Assembly (NCBI RefSeq): GCF_905220365.1
Contig: NC_061151.1
Coordinates: 4,086,197 to 4,150,196 of the forward strand
From: Vanessa cardui
Taxonomy: Eukaryota > Arthropoda > Insecta > Lepidoptera > Nymphalidae
Direction: 5' to 3'
Length of the DNA: 64,000 bases
Below are positions 35,591 to 48,700 of the stretch, one piece after another. The notes beneath the pieces were generated by a model, which was not told the DNA's origin, did not search any database, and saw only the letters and a list, made by a program, of their open reading frames with translations. A program made the position numbers and the translations under genes. The number at the start of each line of letters is the position of its first letter. Position 1 is the stretch's first letter.

Positions 35591-36471
35591 CATACAAATA
35601 GTTACACACTAATACTTATACTTCTTATATATATAAATATATACATATATATTATGTATAAATAATATATATCTCTATCATACACTAATACATACTTAAG
35701 ATTCATATTTTAAAACATGGATTCAAAGCAAAGGAATTTTTATTTCAAATCTATTCTTTAACGTATGTTACGAGAGTAACCTTAGCCTTCAATACGGTGT
35801 TATGACAATTGATTTTATATCATAATTCATATCACATTATTATTGCCTATTATTATATAGGAGGAGCTTTTGAATTTACTTTATTATATACAATTATTAT
35901 TGTAATTAATTGATTAATAATTTGCAAAACTGTAATTAATAATATTTTATATGGCATTTAATACTGGCATGTAACACTACTTCTTATTTTAAATATGATT
36001 GAGCTGTTATTATAAAACAATTGGACGATAGCGGGGCATTGTAACAAAAGATAGAGAGATTGAAGCATCATTGTAAAACAATAATATTATTTTGGCCATC
36101 CCGAACTACTGAAATTACACGTATTAAGGAAATAACATTTACATTAAATTACAAAGATATATGTTGGAAATATGTATATTCTACAACTATAGCCACATGG
36201 TTTATTATGAGAAAAATAACAAAAGTATGGGGTTTGTCACGGACATATGCTGGTTTTGTTTTATTGGAGGTAAATACTATTAGTATAAAAAAAAAAACAC
36301 AGTTTTCAACGATAAATTTTTAATTTATTGAAGCATTAAATACTAGTTATAACAGTAAAACGACCAAGAAAATAAGCGGTACATATAAAAAATATATTTC
36401 AGTGTTTTGGTATCTTTAAGTACTGGCAACAAAGTATAATTTGATGTAGTTGAAATAGTATCTATTTATAG
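35591..36471. other. Intergenic, AT-rich, nothing recognised
   Basis: Short tandem TATA-type tracts at 35628-35675. The ORF at 36060-36323 has no recognisable feature. Confidence 0.35.
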
Positions 36472-36748
36472 TACGGCACAAATTAGATATAGATTATATA
36501 AAACCGATCACATCCGAATTTAGTACGCTCTCCCAAATTATCAATATTTATTTCTTATGTATTTATTATGATCTTTACACAAACGTAATAACTTGTAGTA
36601 TCATATGACCTAATATCAATTGCATAACGTCAATTTGACACGTGCACTTGCTTTCTCGGGTTGAACTGATTCTATTGATTGCATAAATCGACAGTACTCG
36701 GTTTTATTAAATTTTCCGATGCTACATCTAAGTTGTGTCGTACTATAA
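36472..36748. mobile_element. MITE F, copy 1, at the 3' end of FAR gene 3
   Basis: Ends GTACGGCACAAATTAGAT and ATGCTACATCTAAGTTGTGT; subterminal AACCGATCACATCC and CGGTTTTATTAAATTTTCCG. Sixteen bases separate it from the stop codon. Confidence 0.75.
36703..36708 (-). promoter_or_regulatory. Candidate poly(A) signal of gene 3, inside a MITE
   Basis: AATAAA on the minus strand 56 bases past the gene 3 stop codon. It falls in the terminal inverted repeat of a MITE copy (36472-36748), so the element may supply the 3' end signal. Another A-rich stretch (AATAAGAAAATAA) follows the stop directly. Confidence 0.35.
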
Positions 36749-36763
36749 TATATTATTTTCTTA

Positions 36764-39700
36764 TTAAATAGTTAAATTTGAAAGCGTTCGGAAAATTTCC
36801 GAAACAAAATTCGTATGAGCAATAAACCAAAATGCATAGCCTTGTATTACAGTACGGACGACTTTGTCCAAAATCTCCATTCTGAAAAGAAACATCATTA
36901 GTTTAAATTAGTGGCATAGTTGCAAAATCAGCGGCAAAGTACTTCTGGGAAATCTTTAGTAGAGAAGTAATTACAAATATTTTGAAACAAGCATTTTCAA
37001 TCATATATATGTCATACAATATATCAACTATGCTTAAAAAGTAGTCGATTTGTATACTTTAAATTATTTATGGTGGTTGAAAAATGTCCAAATAATGTCA
37101 TAAATTTTAAATGATCCCACTTAATACGAGTACATTGAATTACTTCGTATATTCCAAACTTCATAATAATCAAGAAGTGAAATATTTTCATTGAGGTATG
37201 TGAGGCGAGATCTTAACCGATGATTGCGGGTTCAAACCCAGGCAAACACCACTGAATGTGCTTAATTTGTGTTTTTAATTCATCTCTTTCTCGGCAGTGA
37301 AGGAAATCACCGTGAGGAAAGCTGCAGGTGTCGTATTCCATAAAAAATCTGCCACATGTGTATTCTACCAACCCGCATTGGAACAGCGTGGTGGAACATA
37401 TTCCAAACCTTCTCTTCAAAGGGAGAAGAAGCCTTAACCCTGTAGTGGGAAATTTACAGACTGTTGTTGTTGTTGAATTTAACTTTACCTTCTAAAATGT
37501 GCTTTAGCTTGTGGCAAATTTTCCATTCTTTCGTTCAAAATATATTCCTTTCCACCTATGCAAGCGTTTCTGAAGAAATCCTCTGGAATAATCGTCTCCA
37601 TTTCGTAGAAGAACGGCACTTGGTCTTCGTTTTTGATCCGTGAGCGGAGTTCGAGGATATTTTTATTTATGAACGTCCATTGCTGAGTCACAAAGTATTG
37701 AAGAGCTAGATTAGCCACATATATCCTTCGTTGTACTTTAACCAGCCTGTTAAAGAACAAACACACCTGAATTAAATTAAATGCTATTAAATATTTGAAT
37801 AGGTTCTTCTACGAACCTTTGAAACATTATAACACCTACGATATTACCAAACAGTAATCTATTAACTACAATGTGTAAGCCAAACAATAAATCAAAAATC
37901 AAAATCAAAATATGCTTTTTTCTAGTAGGCAGTAACTATATTGAGGGAAGCTACCACCGTTTCGGAAAGTAGATCCTACCGAGAAGAACCGACAAGTAAC
38001 TCAGTGTAACTCTTTTTCAGCATTTAAATATACTGCCATGTTAGTTAAATACAATTAAATATGTATGTAATATCCTGTCTGGAAGTTAACAAGTACTAAT
38101 TCCACGCTATTATATCGTCTGTATAATCTTGTATGCCTTCTTTACCAATATATAAATTAATGAAATGGCAAGGTAAATACATGAATGATTAGATAGCAGT
38201 TTTTAAGGTGACAGCAAATTGGGTCTTATATTAATTAAGCAGCATTTAAATGAAGACATTGAATGGATAGAAGTGATCACCAATCAAATCAAATGGGCTG
38301 TAACTAATTGTAAACTGTAAGAGGATTAAAAAAGAATATTAACGACCGTTATCTTTTCTCTAAATATGGTTTCATTCTTCTTCCAATTGGTAAAAGAATT
38401 AATGGTAGCATTTTTGTTATACAATTTCCATAAATATCTACTAATATACTAAATAATAATAAGAGCTGAGATGGCCCAGTGGTTAGAACGCGTTTATCTT
38501 TATCGATGATTGCGAGCTCAAATCCAGGCAAGCACTGCTATATATATGTGCTTAAATTGTGTTTATTGAAGTGAAACATCGTTTGGTGAAAACATCGTGA
38601 GGAAACCTGCATGCGTCTAACTGCATCGAAATTCTTCCACACATGCATTCCACCAATTCGCATTGGTCACCCGCAAGCCCGCTCCTTAATGGAAGAGGAG
38701 GCATTAACCCAGAAGTGGGTAATTTACAGGCTGTTACTTTATTTTATACTTAATAGATTTTTATCACCCGATTAAAATAATATAAAATATCTTACATTGG
38801 TTTTCTTCCAATCATTCGAAGAACCAAATCCACTAGCACAGCTGGTAGTAGATGGAGGAAGAGTACCTGAAAATAAAGACTCGTGATATTAGTAAGAAGA
38901 TGTCAGGGTACTTAGCATCTGGTATCCTAGCATATTTACGTAAAGTTGAAACTGAGGCTGGAAATTTGTCTTTAAGATCTAAGGGATTTGAAGCAAATCA
39001 AATTACAGGACAGCCTAATTATTACCAATTCAACACAAAGTTTCCACCTACTCGCATTGCAACAGCGTGGTGGAATATGTTCCAAACCCTTCCTCAAAAG
39101 GGAAAGGAGGCCTTAGCCTAGCAGTGGGAAATTAACAGGCTGTTGTTGTTGTTGTTGTTGTTGTTGCAACACAAAGTGGCGTTAAAAAGTTGCATAAAAA
39201 TTAAAGAGAGTTGATATACTCTATTCCAATGACAAAAGGAAATAACAAAAACAAAGTGTACTTTCAAATATCACAAGTGTATTGATGATAAGTCCACTAT
39301 ATGATTTACTACAAACAATTTTTGTTTAGTATATCGTTGTAATACAACAATATTTCACTCCACTTAAGATTACTTAAAATTTGGAGTGTGTTTCTATGAC
39401 GTATCAGTGAAAATAACTACCTATTTAGTTAGTAAGGCTATTTGCGAATTTCTCTGACTATTGATTATCTGAATAAAATCTAGCAAACGATTTTTAATTT
39501 AAGACTAAAAATGCTGCTAGCTAAAAATGTGAATGTGAACCTTCTCAGAAATTTTTATAATAAATAATAATATAATAAATATGAGACAACATCACATACA
39601 TTACTCTGATCCCAATGTAAGTAGCTGAAGCACTTGTGTTATGGAAATCAGAAGTAACGACGGTACCACAAACACCCAGACCCAAGACAACATAGAAAAC

Positions 39701-42700
39701 TAATGGTAATCTACATTGACTCGGCCGGGAATCGAACCCGGGACCTCAGAGTGGCGTACCCATGAAAACCGGTGTACACACCACTCGACCATGGAGGTCG
39801 TCTAAATTTAATTTAAAAAATAACATAAAAATACGTTCATAATTAAAAATATGTATCCTTTCTTAGCATTCTTTATCCAGTCAGTCAACAATTTTCTCCT
39901 CAATAGTGTAACTCAAATGTCCTGTAAATTCAAGGTCAAACTTTTTATTTATCTTTTTTCCTGTTCCCTTTGGAAGAGACTATAGTTGATTGGATTTTTG
40001 TACCTTCAGGTTGTACTCGAGCTTCGATCTCGTGACAGAACCTCCAACGAACCACAGCATGCCCTCCAGCGGAGTCTCGCGGACGATACTGTTTTTGCCG
40101 AAGTCGACAATTTCACCGATGGTCATCGTTTTCATATGACTCGTAGAACAGTTGTATACCTCTATATCGTCAGTTGGTTCCAATCTAAAATGATTTTAAA
40201 TACGTATGAATAAATACCGAAAAGAGCCGAGATGGCCCAGTGTTTAGAAGTGATCTTAACCAAAGGTTATGGTTTCAAACCCAGGCAAGTACGGCTAAAT
40301 ATTCATGTGCTCAATTCGTGTTTATAATTCACCTCGTGCTCGACGATGAAGGTAAACTTCATGAGGAAACATGCATGTGTCTAATTTCATATAAATTCTG
40401 CCACATGTGTATTCCAACAACTCGCATTGGAACAGCGTGGTGTAATATGTTCCAAACCATCTCAAAAAGGAAGGAGCGGGACTTGTAAGACCCCGTAACG
40501 TTTAAGAATTTATTTCCTTAGTACGGTACGTGGTCAAAGAGACCCTGTATAAAAGTAGGTCCACCATAGCTTTCTGTTTTTAATAGGCATCATAATATAA
40601 ATATGTTTATTACTTTCCTATATAATATATGTAGATGTTACAACCTCCGCACGACAACAACAACAACAGCCTGTAAATTCCCACTTCTGGGCTAAAGGCC
40701 TCCTCTCCCTTTGATGAGAAGGTTTGGAACATATTCCACCACGCTGTTCCAATGCGGGTTGGTGGAATACACATGCCGCAGAATTTCTATGAAATTTGTC
40801 ACATGCAGGCTTCCTCACGATGTTTTCCTTCACCGCTGAGCACGAGATGAATTATAAAGACAAATTAACCACACGAATCAGTGCTTTCCTGGGTTTGAAC
40901 CCGCAATAATCGGTTAAGATGGATGCGTTCTAACCACTGGGCCATCTCGACTCTCACGACAGAGAATTGTATGTTTATCTTATCTTATAATATGAACTTG
41001 TATTGACTTACTTTTTAACACCCCGCGCCCAAGCTCCAGCAATAAAAGCCTTAATGGCAACATCGACAGGTATGTAGTCTGATACAATATCTGGGTCCGT
41101 GTACAGACTTCTTAGAATACCTAAAAAATATATACATTATATAAAAAAATATTATTATTATACAGGTATTTGTGGCCATGTGTTATGTATATATAGACAA
41201 TCTGATTGTGTGGATTTACCAAATGGTAAGTAGTTGTATTTTGACCTTTAAATTATATAGATTTGACCTAAGTAAAAAAAATGTGCTGGACAGTAACCAT
41301 TTTTGACTTCATAATCCATACATATTCCAAGGATATTTTTTCAAATAATTAAGATCATTATTTTGAAACTATACAAAAAAAAACAGTTTTAATCATTTTT
41401 TGAGACTCATCAAATATATTATCCTTACTATCTCTATTAGCTACCACAATTGACAGTTTTCACATAGGATATTATTTGGGCGTCTCATCGAAATGAAGCT
41501 ACTCAACAAACATTAGTTTTTTAGTAATCAAGTGAAAAAATGGACCAGGGATCCAAGACTATACAATAGTACCTAAAGGCAAATAAATAGTATTGTAACT
41601 TTTCGAATACTTAAGAATTACACTGTCAATTAATTCAAGAATCTGCTAAGAACGAAATTTCAGTCAGTCAGTGGACTAAACAGCCCAGTCATGTTACGAG
41701 TAGTTGTTTCACCTCAGAATTTGAGATGTCCAACTTAAAACTTGTATCAACTTTTATTTTGACCTCCTAAAATTTGCCTAAAAATCTACATATACATAGT
41801 TTAGTCTACACTACAGCCCAACTAAGGTCCAAGATCACAAAAATCGATACTCGACACAATTCTGTATCTCATATCCTGTGAAGTTTACGCTATTATATTG
41901 CAATATTGTAGAGGACAAAAATTATCTACAACTGTTGATGAAGTTACCTACTAATAGACTAATTTACTAGATAACAACTTCGCTAGACTAGACTACTAAA
42001 AAACAAATCTTACCTTTACCACTGGCGATCAATATGCCAACCGGTCCATTTAAGTTTTCAACCCAACCCACCAATGGTTCTTTATGACTTGATATCACTG
42101 AAATAAAGACACTACATTCAAAAATAGTTTCAATTATACCAGTATATTAAGATCCTGCACACACACCTAAGGCCTCTTTCATTTATGAGCCTTATCTAGT
42201 CCTATACTGGTTGGTAGAAGGGACGTTTGGTAGATTATCAGCAGCACTAAAAATTACAAATGGAGCGTTTTTCCAAAAAAAAACGTGATACTTTTCTTCG
42301 TATCCCATTTAGTAAAACCTTTCATTTAATACCCATAATGGGGATGCATTTCAAATAGCCAATCCGCCATCTTGGATGTCCGCCATGATGGATTTAAGTC
42401 ACTTGACAATTTTTTCGTGTTCCTGACAGCAAACCCTTTCAATTGACATTCAAATCATGGGGGTGCCGCCATCTTGGCGAGGCCGCCATATTGGATTTGT
42501 AATGACGTGTCTTAGCGTATTGTCATCAAACCTCATTGCAAAATTTCATTCTAATCGAAGACCGGGAATTGGGTCAAATTAAGATTCCGAGATTTTTTTA
42601 CACAAGTGAAAGTAATAAAAGCGTGTTGAAAACTTCTTTTACACAGACGAGTCAGGAGATGATTATTTCCTCAGAAAATTCAATTTAAGATGTCAGAATG

Positions 42701-45700
42701 TTAGAATTGTTTCTTACCAATCGACGGTCTCATAATGACGATAGGCAGTTTGCCTTTCTGTTCTGCCATCACATGCTCCGCCAATTGCTTCGTGAACACA
42801 TACGTGTTAGGCAATTCTCCTAAATATCTGAAAAAAAATATTGCCTGTCTAGAACGCTATACTGAATTAATCATTGGAGAAATTATTGTATCGATACTAA
42901 TTTGAAATAAAATTGAAATCATTTCCAAAACAACTTGCCATTAATTTAAAGATAAACAATCTTAGTTTTACGTATTTCATACGATTTGCGAATAACTCAG
43001 TTATATTGTGCACTACTAGGAGTTATTTATTTATATACTCGTCGTTTGTAAAAAATACATTGGTAACAAAAGCATATTACTCGATACAATATTTTATAGA
43101 TGATAAAAAAATGTGGAGTTAATCCATGTTAACTTCCAAGCAGGATATATTAATTTAAATATTTGTATTTAACTAACATGACTCTGCTTTAGATATTATA
43201 TCAACCAGTTTTTCAAACGAATTTGATACTTAAGGTAGATCAAATGTATGGAGTAACTAGCAAAGTTGCGTACAGTAATTCACTTACTTAGGAGTCAGAA
43301 CATTCAAGGTGTGATCGTCAACGTTTTCACAAATGTTTAGCGTATCCCTCCAATCAGCGAAAGCCGGATAAATAACCTCATCTATCTGTTTCCGGTTTGT
43401 ATTCGCATACGACGTCGACACGTGTACAAGGACCTAAAACACAAACATATTATAAGTATTAGTACTCTAATCGACAACAACAGCCTGTAAATTTCTCACT
43501 GTTGAGCTGAGGCCTCCTCTCTCCCTTTGAGAAGATGGTTTGCAACACATTGTATTTTACAATTAATGAGTTTATGACCGATAGCACACCTTGGGAATGA
43601 AACAATCGCCTCCTGGCTATTTCATTTCATATTAAATCGTTTATGTAATTTATGAGATTAAAAAAACCCGCTGAGTTTCTTTCGCCGGTTCTTCTCAGGT
43701 CAGGGTATTTTCTTTTCCGAACCGGTGGTTCTGTTTCAAATTGAACATCAATAAGAATGTGTTATACTTCTATATTGAAAAAAGCAATTTTAGTTTGAGT
43801 TTCAGTTTGATACACATGTGGCAGAATTTCTTATGAAATTAGATACATGCAGTTGTTTTCCTTTACCGTCGAGCACGAGATGAATTTTAAAATCAAATTA
43901 AGCACGTGAATATTCAGTGGGGTTCTAACCACTGGGCCATCTCGCCTACACTAATCACACACACTCATCTTTAAAGAAAAGTAGTTAGTTCATGTTTCTC
44001 ACACCTTCAAAATCAAAGTCAAAAATCTGTTTGTTCCGGCTAACCTCTGGAACGGCTGGATCGATTTTGACTTGACTTTCACTGGCAGATAACTGATATA
44101 ATAAGGAGTAACTTAGGCTACAATAATATCGTTTTTGTTAAATTCAAACGCGCACAAGGTCGCAGGCACAGCTAGTCTACAATTAAAATAAACATATTTG
44201 TTATTTGGCACTGGCATTGGCCTGGCCAGGAATGATTAAAATTTCAAACAACGCTAATTTATGTGGGAATTGATGACCACCATAAGATGATCCATTTGTC
44301 GGTATTTGCTGTTCCATAAAAACAATCTAGCCCGGCTGGATTGTACGAAGCTCTATCACCAAGTAAGCATCAATGACGTCATTATTATACCATGAGTAAC
44401 ACTTACTTCCAGATTCCTTATGTCCTTTGAAAGTTCAACGACTTCTCTTGTTCCTCGAAGATTCAGTCTAGCAGCCACTTTTAAGGAATCATCAAATCTA
44501 TAATTAAAAATAAATAACGATACTATAAATCGTATGGATAATGTGCAACGTAAAAAAGTAAGTAGTAACATCCCGTAAATTACTGGGACTCCTCTTCCAT
44601 TAAGGAGAGGGTTTGGAACATATATCACCACGCTGTTCCAATGCGGGTTGGTGGTCCTACGTATATCGGAAAAAATCAGGATCCTTTAACGCAGGTGTTA
44701 AGACAAGGCAAAAGTTTCATCAATCAACGTACATAAATGTATCATCACTGGGCTCAGGCATTTGGTTTGCGTGAGCTTTTTTTATGGTATAGATTGGCGG
44801 ACGAGCATATAGGCCACCTGATAGTATGTTGTCACCATCACCCATAGACAATGTCGCTGTAAGATATATTAACTATTCTTACATCGTCAATGTGCCACCA
44901 ACCTTGGGAAATAAGATGTTATGTCCCTTGTGCCTGTAGTTACACTGGCTCACTCACCCTTTAAACCGGAACACAACAATACTGAGTTTCGATATTGGGC
45001 GGTAGAATAACTGATGAGTGGGTGGTACCTACCAAGACGGCTTGCACAAAGCCCTACCACCAAGCTATCCAATTTTTGCGCACAAAAGCGTGAACCGTTT
45101 GCTTAAATAATACGTAAACTGGTTTACCTGACACTAGCAGCGACGTGGAAGACTATGTTCGTTCTGTTAATTATCAAGGTTCTATCTTCATCTGATATAC
45201 CTGGAAGAAGAAATTTGGAACAGTTGAAATTTAATGTCTTCTATATTGTTCTAGAATGTTCTGCATCTAATTTAGACCTAAGAAGAATATGGCAAATGAC
45301 GTCAGATATTAATTAAATCAACGAAGACAAACGAACGAGAGCATCGTTCCATTTTCAAATTATTAATTTTAATTTGACATAGCTCTTTGGATCGTTTTTT
45401 TTTTTTTTTGTAAATGTAAGAAAATTTTATTCATAAGGATAGACAGTGAAAATTAGTATCTGTGCACTATACCAGCTTAGTCTAGCTTCTATAGTTTGAG
45501 ATAATAAGTGGTGAGGGTTCAGGTTTGGACCCTACTTAATTAACATTTTTTTTTTTGGTGTAGGTTGGACGAGCATATGGGCCACCTGATGGTAAATCAC
45601 CATTACCCATGGACAATGAAGCTGTAAGAAATATTAACTATTCCTTACATCGTCAATGTGCCACCAACCGTAAGAACTAAGATGTTATGTCTTTTGTGCC

Positions 45701-48700
45701 TGTATTACACTGGCTCACTCATCCTTCAAACCGGAACACAACAATACTGAGTACTATTATTTGGCAGTAGAATAACTGATGAGTGGGTGGTACCTACCCA
45801 GACTGGCTTGCACAAAGCCCTACCACCAAGTAAACCTTAATTAGAGTTAAAAGGTTTTTATACTATGTTTTTATTAGTATCAGCACGTAGTTTATAAATT
45901 TTTAGTATAGTTCTCATGCCTCAGAAAGCATATTAAATGGTTGTTCTTTTTGTATCTCTCGATCATTTTGGATTGCCATCCCAGCAGACATGATATATGC
46001 CTGCTGGGAAGGCAATCCAAAATGATCAGAGTTTCAGGTGAATAAATCAATTTAAGTGAAGATTTATAATATTCTATAACTGTCAAGATCTTAGCTTACC
46101 TAGTCCAAGTTCACTCGCGTCCCCGGCGATAAAAAATACTTTCTGCTGGAATATACCCGGTTTTTCTTTTCTTAGACGATCAAAACACTGAAAAATAATT
46201 TGAAATCTTCGATTTTACGTTTCAATTTCCAATTACAATGGGGAAAGTTATAAATAAAATTACTGTACGAGTTTTAATGGTTATGTTTTTTTCTTGTGAA
46301 TACAATTTGTTTCCTAAAGTTGTTTATCAACCGACTTCAAAAAGGAGGAGGTTATCAATTCGGAGATATCAAAATTTTTTTATGTTTATACTGGGTGGAA
46401 TTTTGATATTTTTTTTGTTCGAAAGCTAGTGTTTCCCGTGCCCCAAATATAACAATAACTATAACTACGTTATATAATCGTAAATCGAGTTATAAGTAGT
46501 CTAATATTTCTCATTTCATATTACTTACGAGGACGCTAAAAAATACATATGTTGAATATGCAATTATTTTTATTACTTTTTTTAGTACATGTTCATTTGT
46601 TTTAAATTAGTATTTTGTTTAAAGTCGGTTTTTCTTTTTGGTAATATTTTTATTTATTTTGGGTGGTAGATAGGTAGGCCGACGAGAAAGCGGGCCACCT
46701 GATGGTAAGTGGTCACCACCACCCATAGACAGCTCTGTAGGTAATATTAAACATTCCTTAAATCGCCAATACGCCACTTATTATGTCCCTTGTGTCTGTA
46801 GTTACACTTCTAACAGCAACACAACAATACTGAGTAATGCATTTTGGCGGTAGAATATCTGATGAGTGGATGGTACCTACCATAGTGAGACCGAGTAAAA
46901 ATTTAACAAAACATAAATTGTCAATCTCATGTACAACTAAAATTGTATTATTATTTACCCTATTTTAAATATATTTATTGTAACACTAGGAACTAGCGCG
47001 CACTGGTAACTTTTGTCACGGTGACTGTTTCGTCACTCTTGTCGATTCCTTGAATATGTATGGAGGTGCGCGCACGTTACGACGTGACATTTGTGTCTGC
47101 ATCTGTACATATTTACGGACTTGACAAGAGTGACGAAACAGTCACCGTGACAAAAGTTACCAGTGCGCGCTAGTTGTTAGTTAAATGTTTGTATATATAA
47201 TAATAATAAATTATTATGCGAGTCCAATATAAACGCTAGAATAGACTTACTTTAGAAGAATATATATCAGCTAGTCTGTCTTCTGCCTTAACACCCTTTT
47301 TATTCCTCAGCAACAGATAGATTCTGTCTAGTTCCGAACACGAGTAGAGCAGTTTCTCCACCAAGACTTTTCCCATGAATCCTGAAATTAATTATTTATA
47401 TTTTTTTTAGTCTGAAAACTGACATTCTTTTTGGTCTACTGGCTGGACTGAAAGCCTAAAGTAAAGTAATAGATATACCAACAACAACAAACAACAACAA
47501 CAGCCTGTAAATTCCCACGGCTGGGCTAAAAGGCTCCTCTCCCTTTAAGGAGAGAGTTTGGAACATATTCCACCACGCTGTTCCAATCCGGGTTGGTGGA
47601 ATACACATGTGGCAGAATTTCTATGAAATTTGTCACATGCAGGTTTCCTCACGATGTTTTGCTTCACCGCTGAGCACGAGATGAATTATAAAGACAAATT
47701 AAGCACATGAATAAGCGGTGCTTGTCTGGGTTCAAACCCATCGTATCGGGGGGGGGGGGGGGCTATATACCCACAGCTTAGTAAAAATTCATTTAAAAAT
47801 TCAATTACATTGATTAACTGTTTGAACAATTTAGAAATCAACGAACAATACCTAGCTTGGTATGTAAGATAAAATCTTATACAACGTATTAGTTAGTTAT
47901 ACTTATTAAACGTTGAGTTAAATGACCTTTATTTTTAATATTATACTAAAATTAACTAATAACCAAAAATAGGATTTTTTCCGTACAGACAGATGTGACG
48001 TCATAAAAGTAATACTTTTCGTGTTTAAACAATGAATCTCGCTAATTGTTCTTGAATAATTAATATTAATGTGAATTTATTATACACTGTGACGCAGTTG
48101 TTTAAAAATTTAGAAATAACGTTTTTGTAATTGAAAACAGTTTAAATGTCAGTGGTCATAACATTACAAGAATTAATTTACTTACTTAAGAGAATAATCT
48201 TTGTCTAAATATATATAACACAGAGGTGCCTGATGGACTGACATAACGATCTAGCGACAGTCCAAACCACTGAACAGATCGGGATGAAATTTGGCATGCA
48301 GGTAGATGTGATGATGTTAAAATCTACCCCTAAGGGGATGAAATAGGAGATGAAAGTTTCTATCAACTTTCTTAGATTTTGGGCTGATTGAACTGAAATT
48401 AAAGAGTGGAGCTACTATGATATATTCATATTCACCCCCATATTCACCCCCTCCCCCCTAATATATACATAAGAAACTCCAAGAAAGGACATAAGACTTT
48501 TTGCCTAAATTATGACAAGCAACGTTATAAAACGCAGCGAAGCCGTAGGCGATTACTAGTGTTTACCTAATAAAAAAAAATTATAAACACAAATTTATAA
48601 CATTCTTAAAATAAAATAACTACTTTCAATATCGTTCAATAGTCCTCGAAATTGGAATACAAAAATGTGCAGAAGTTGTTACCCTGTACATATATTTTAA

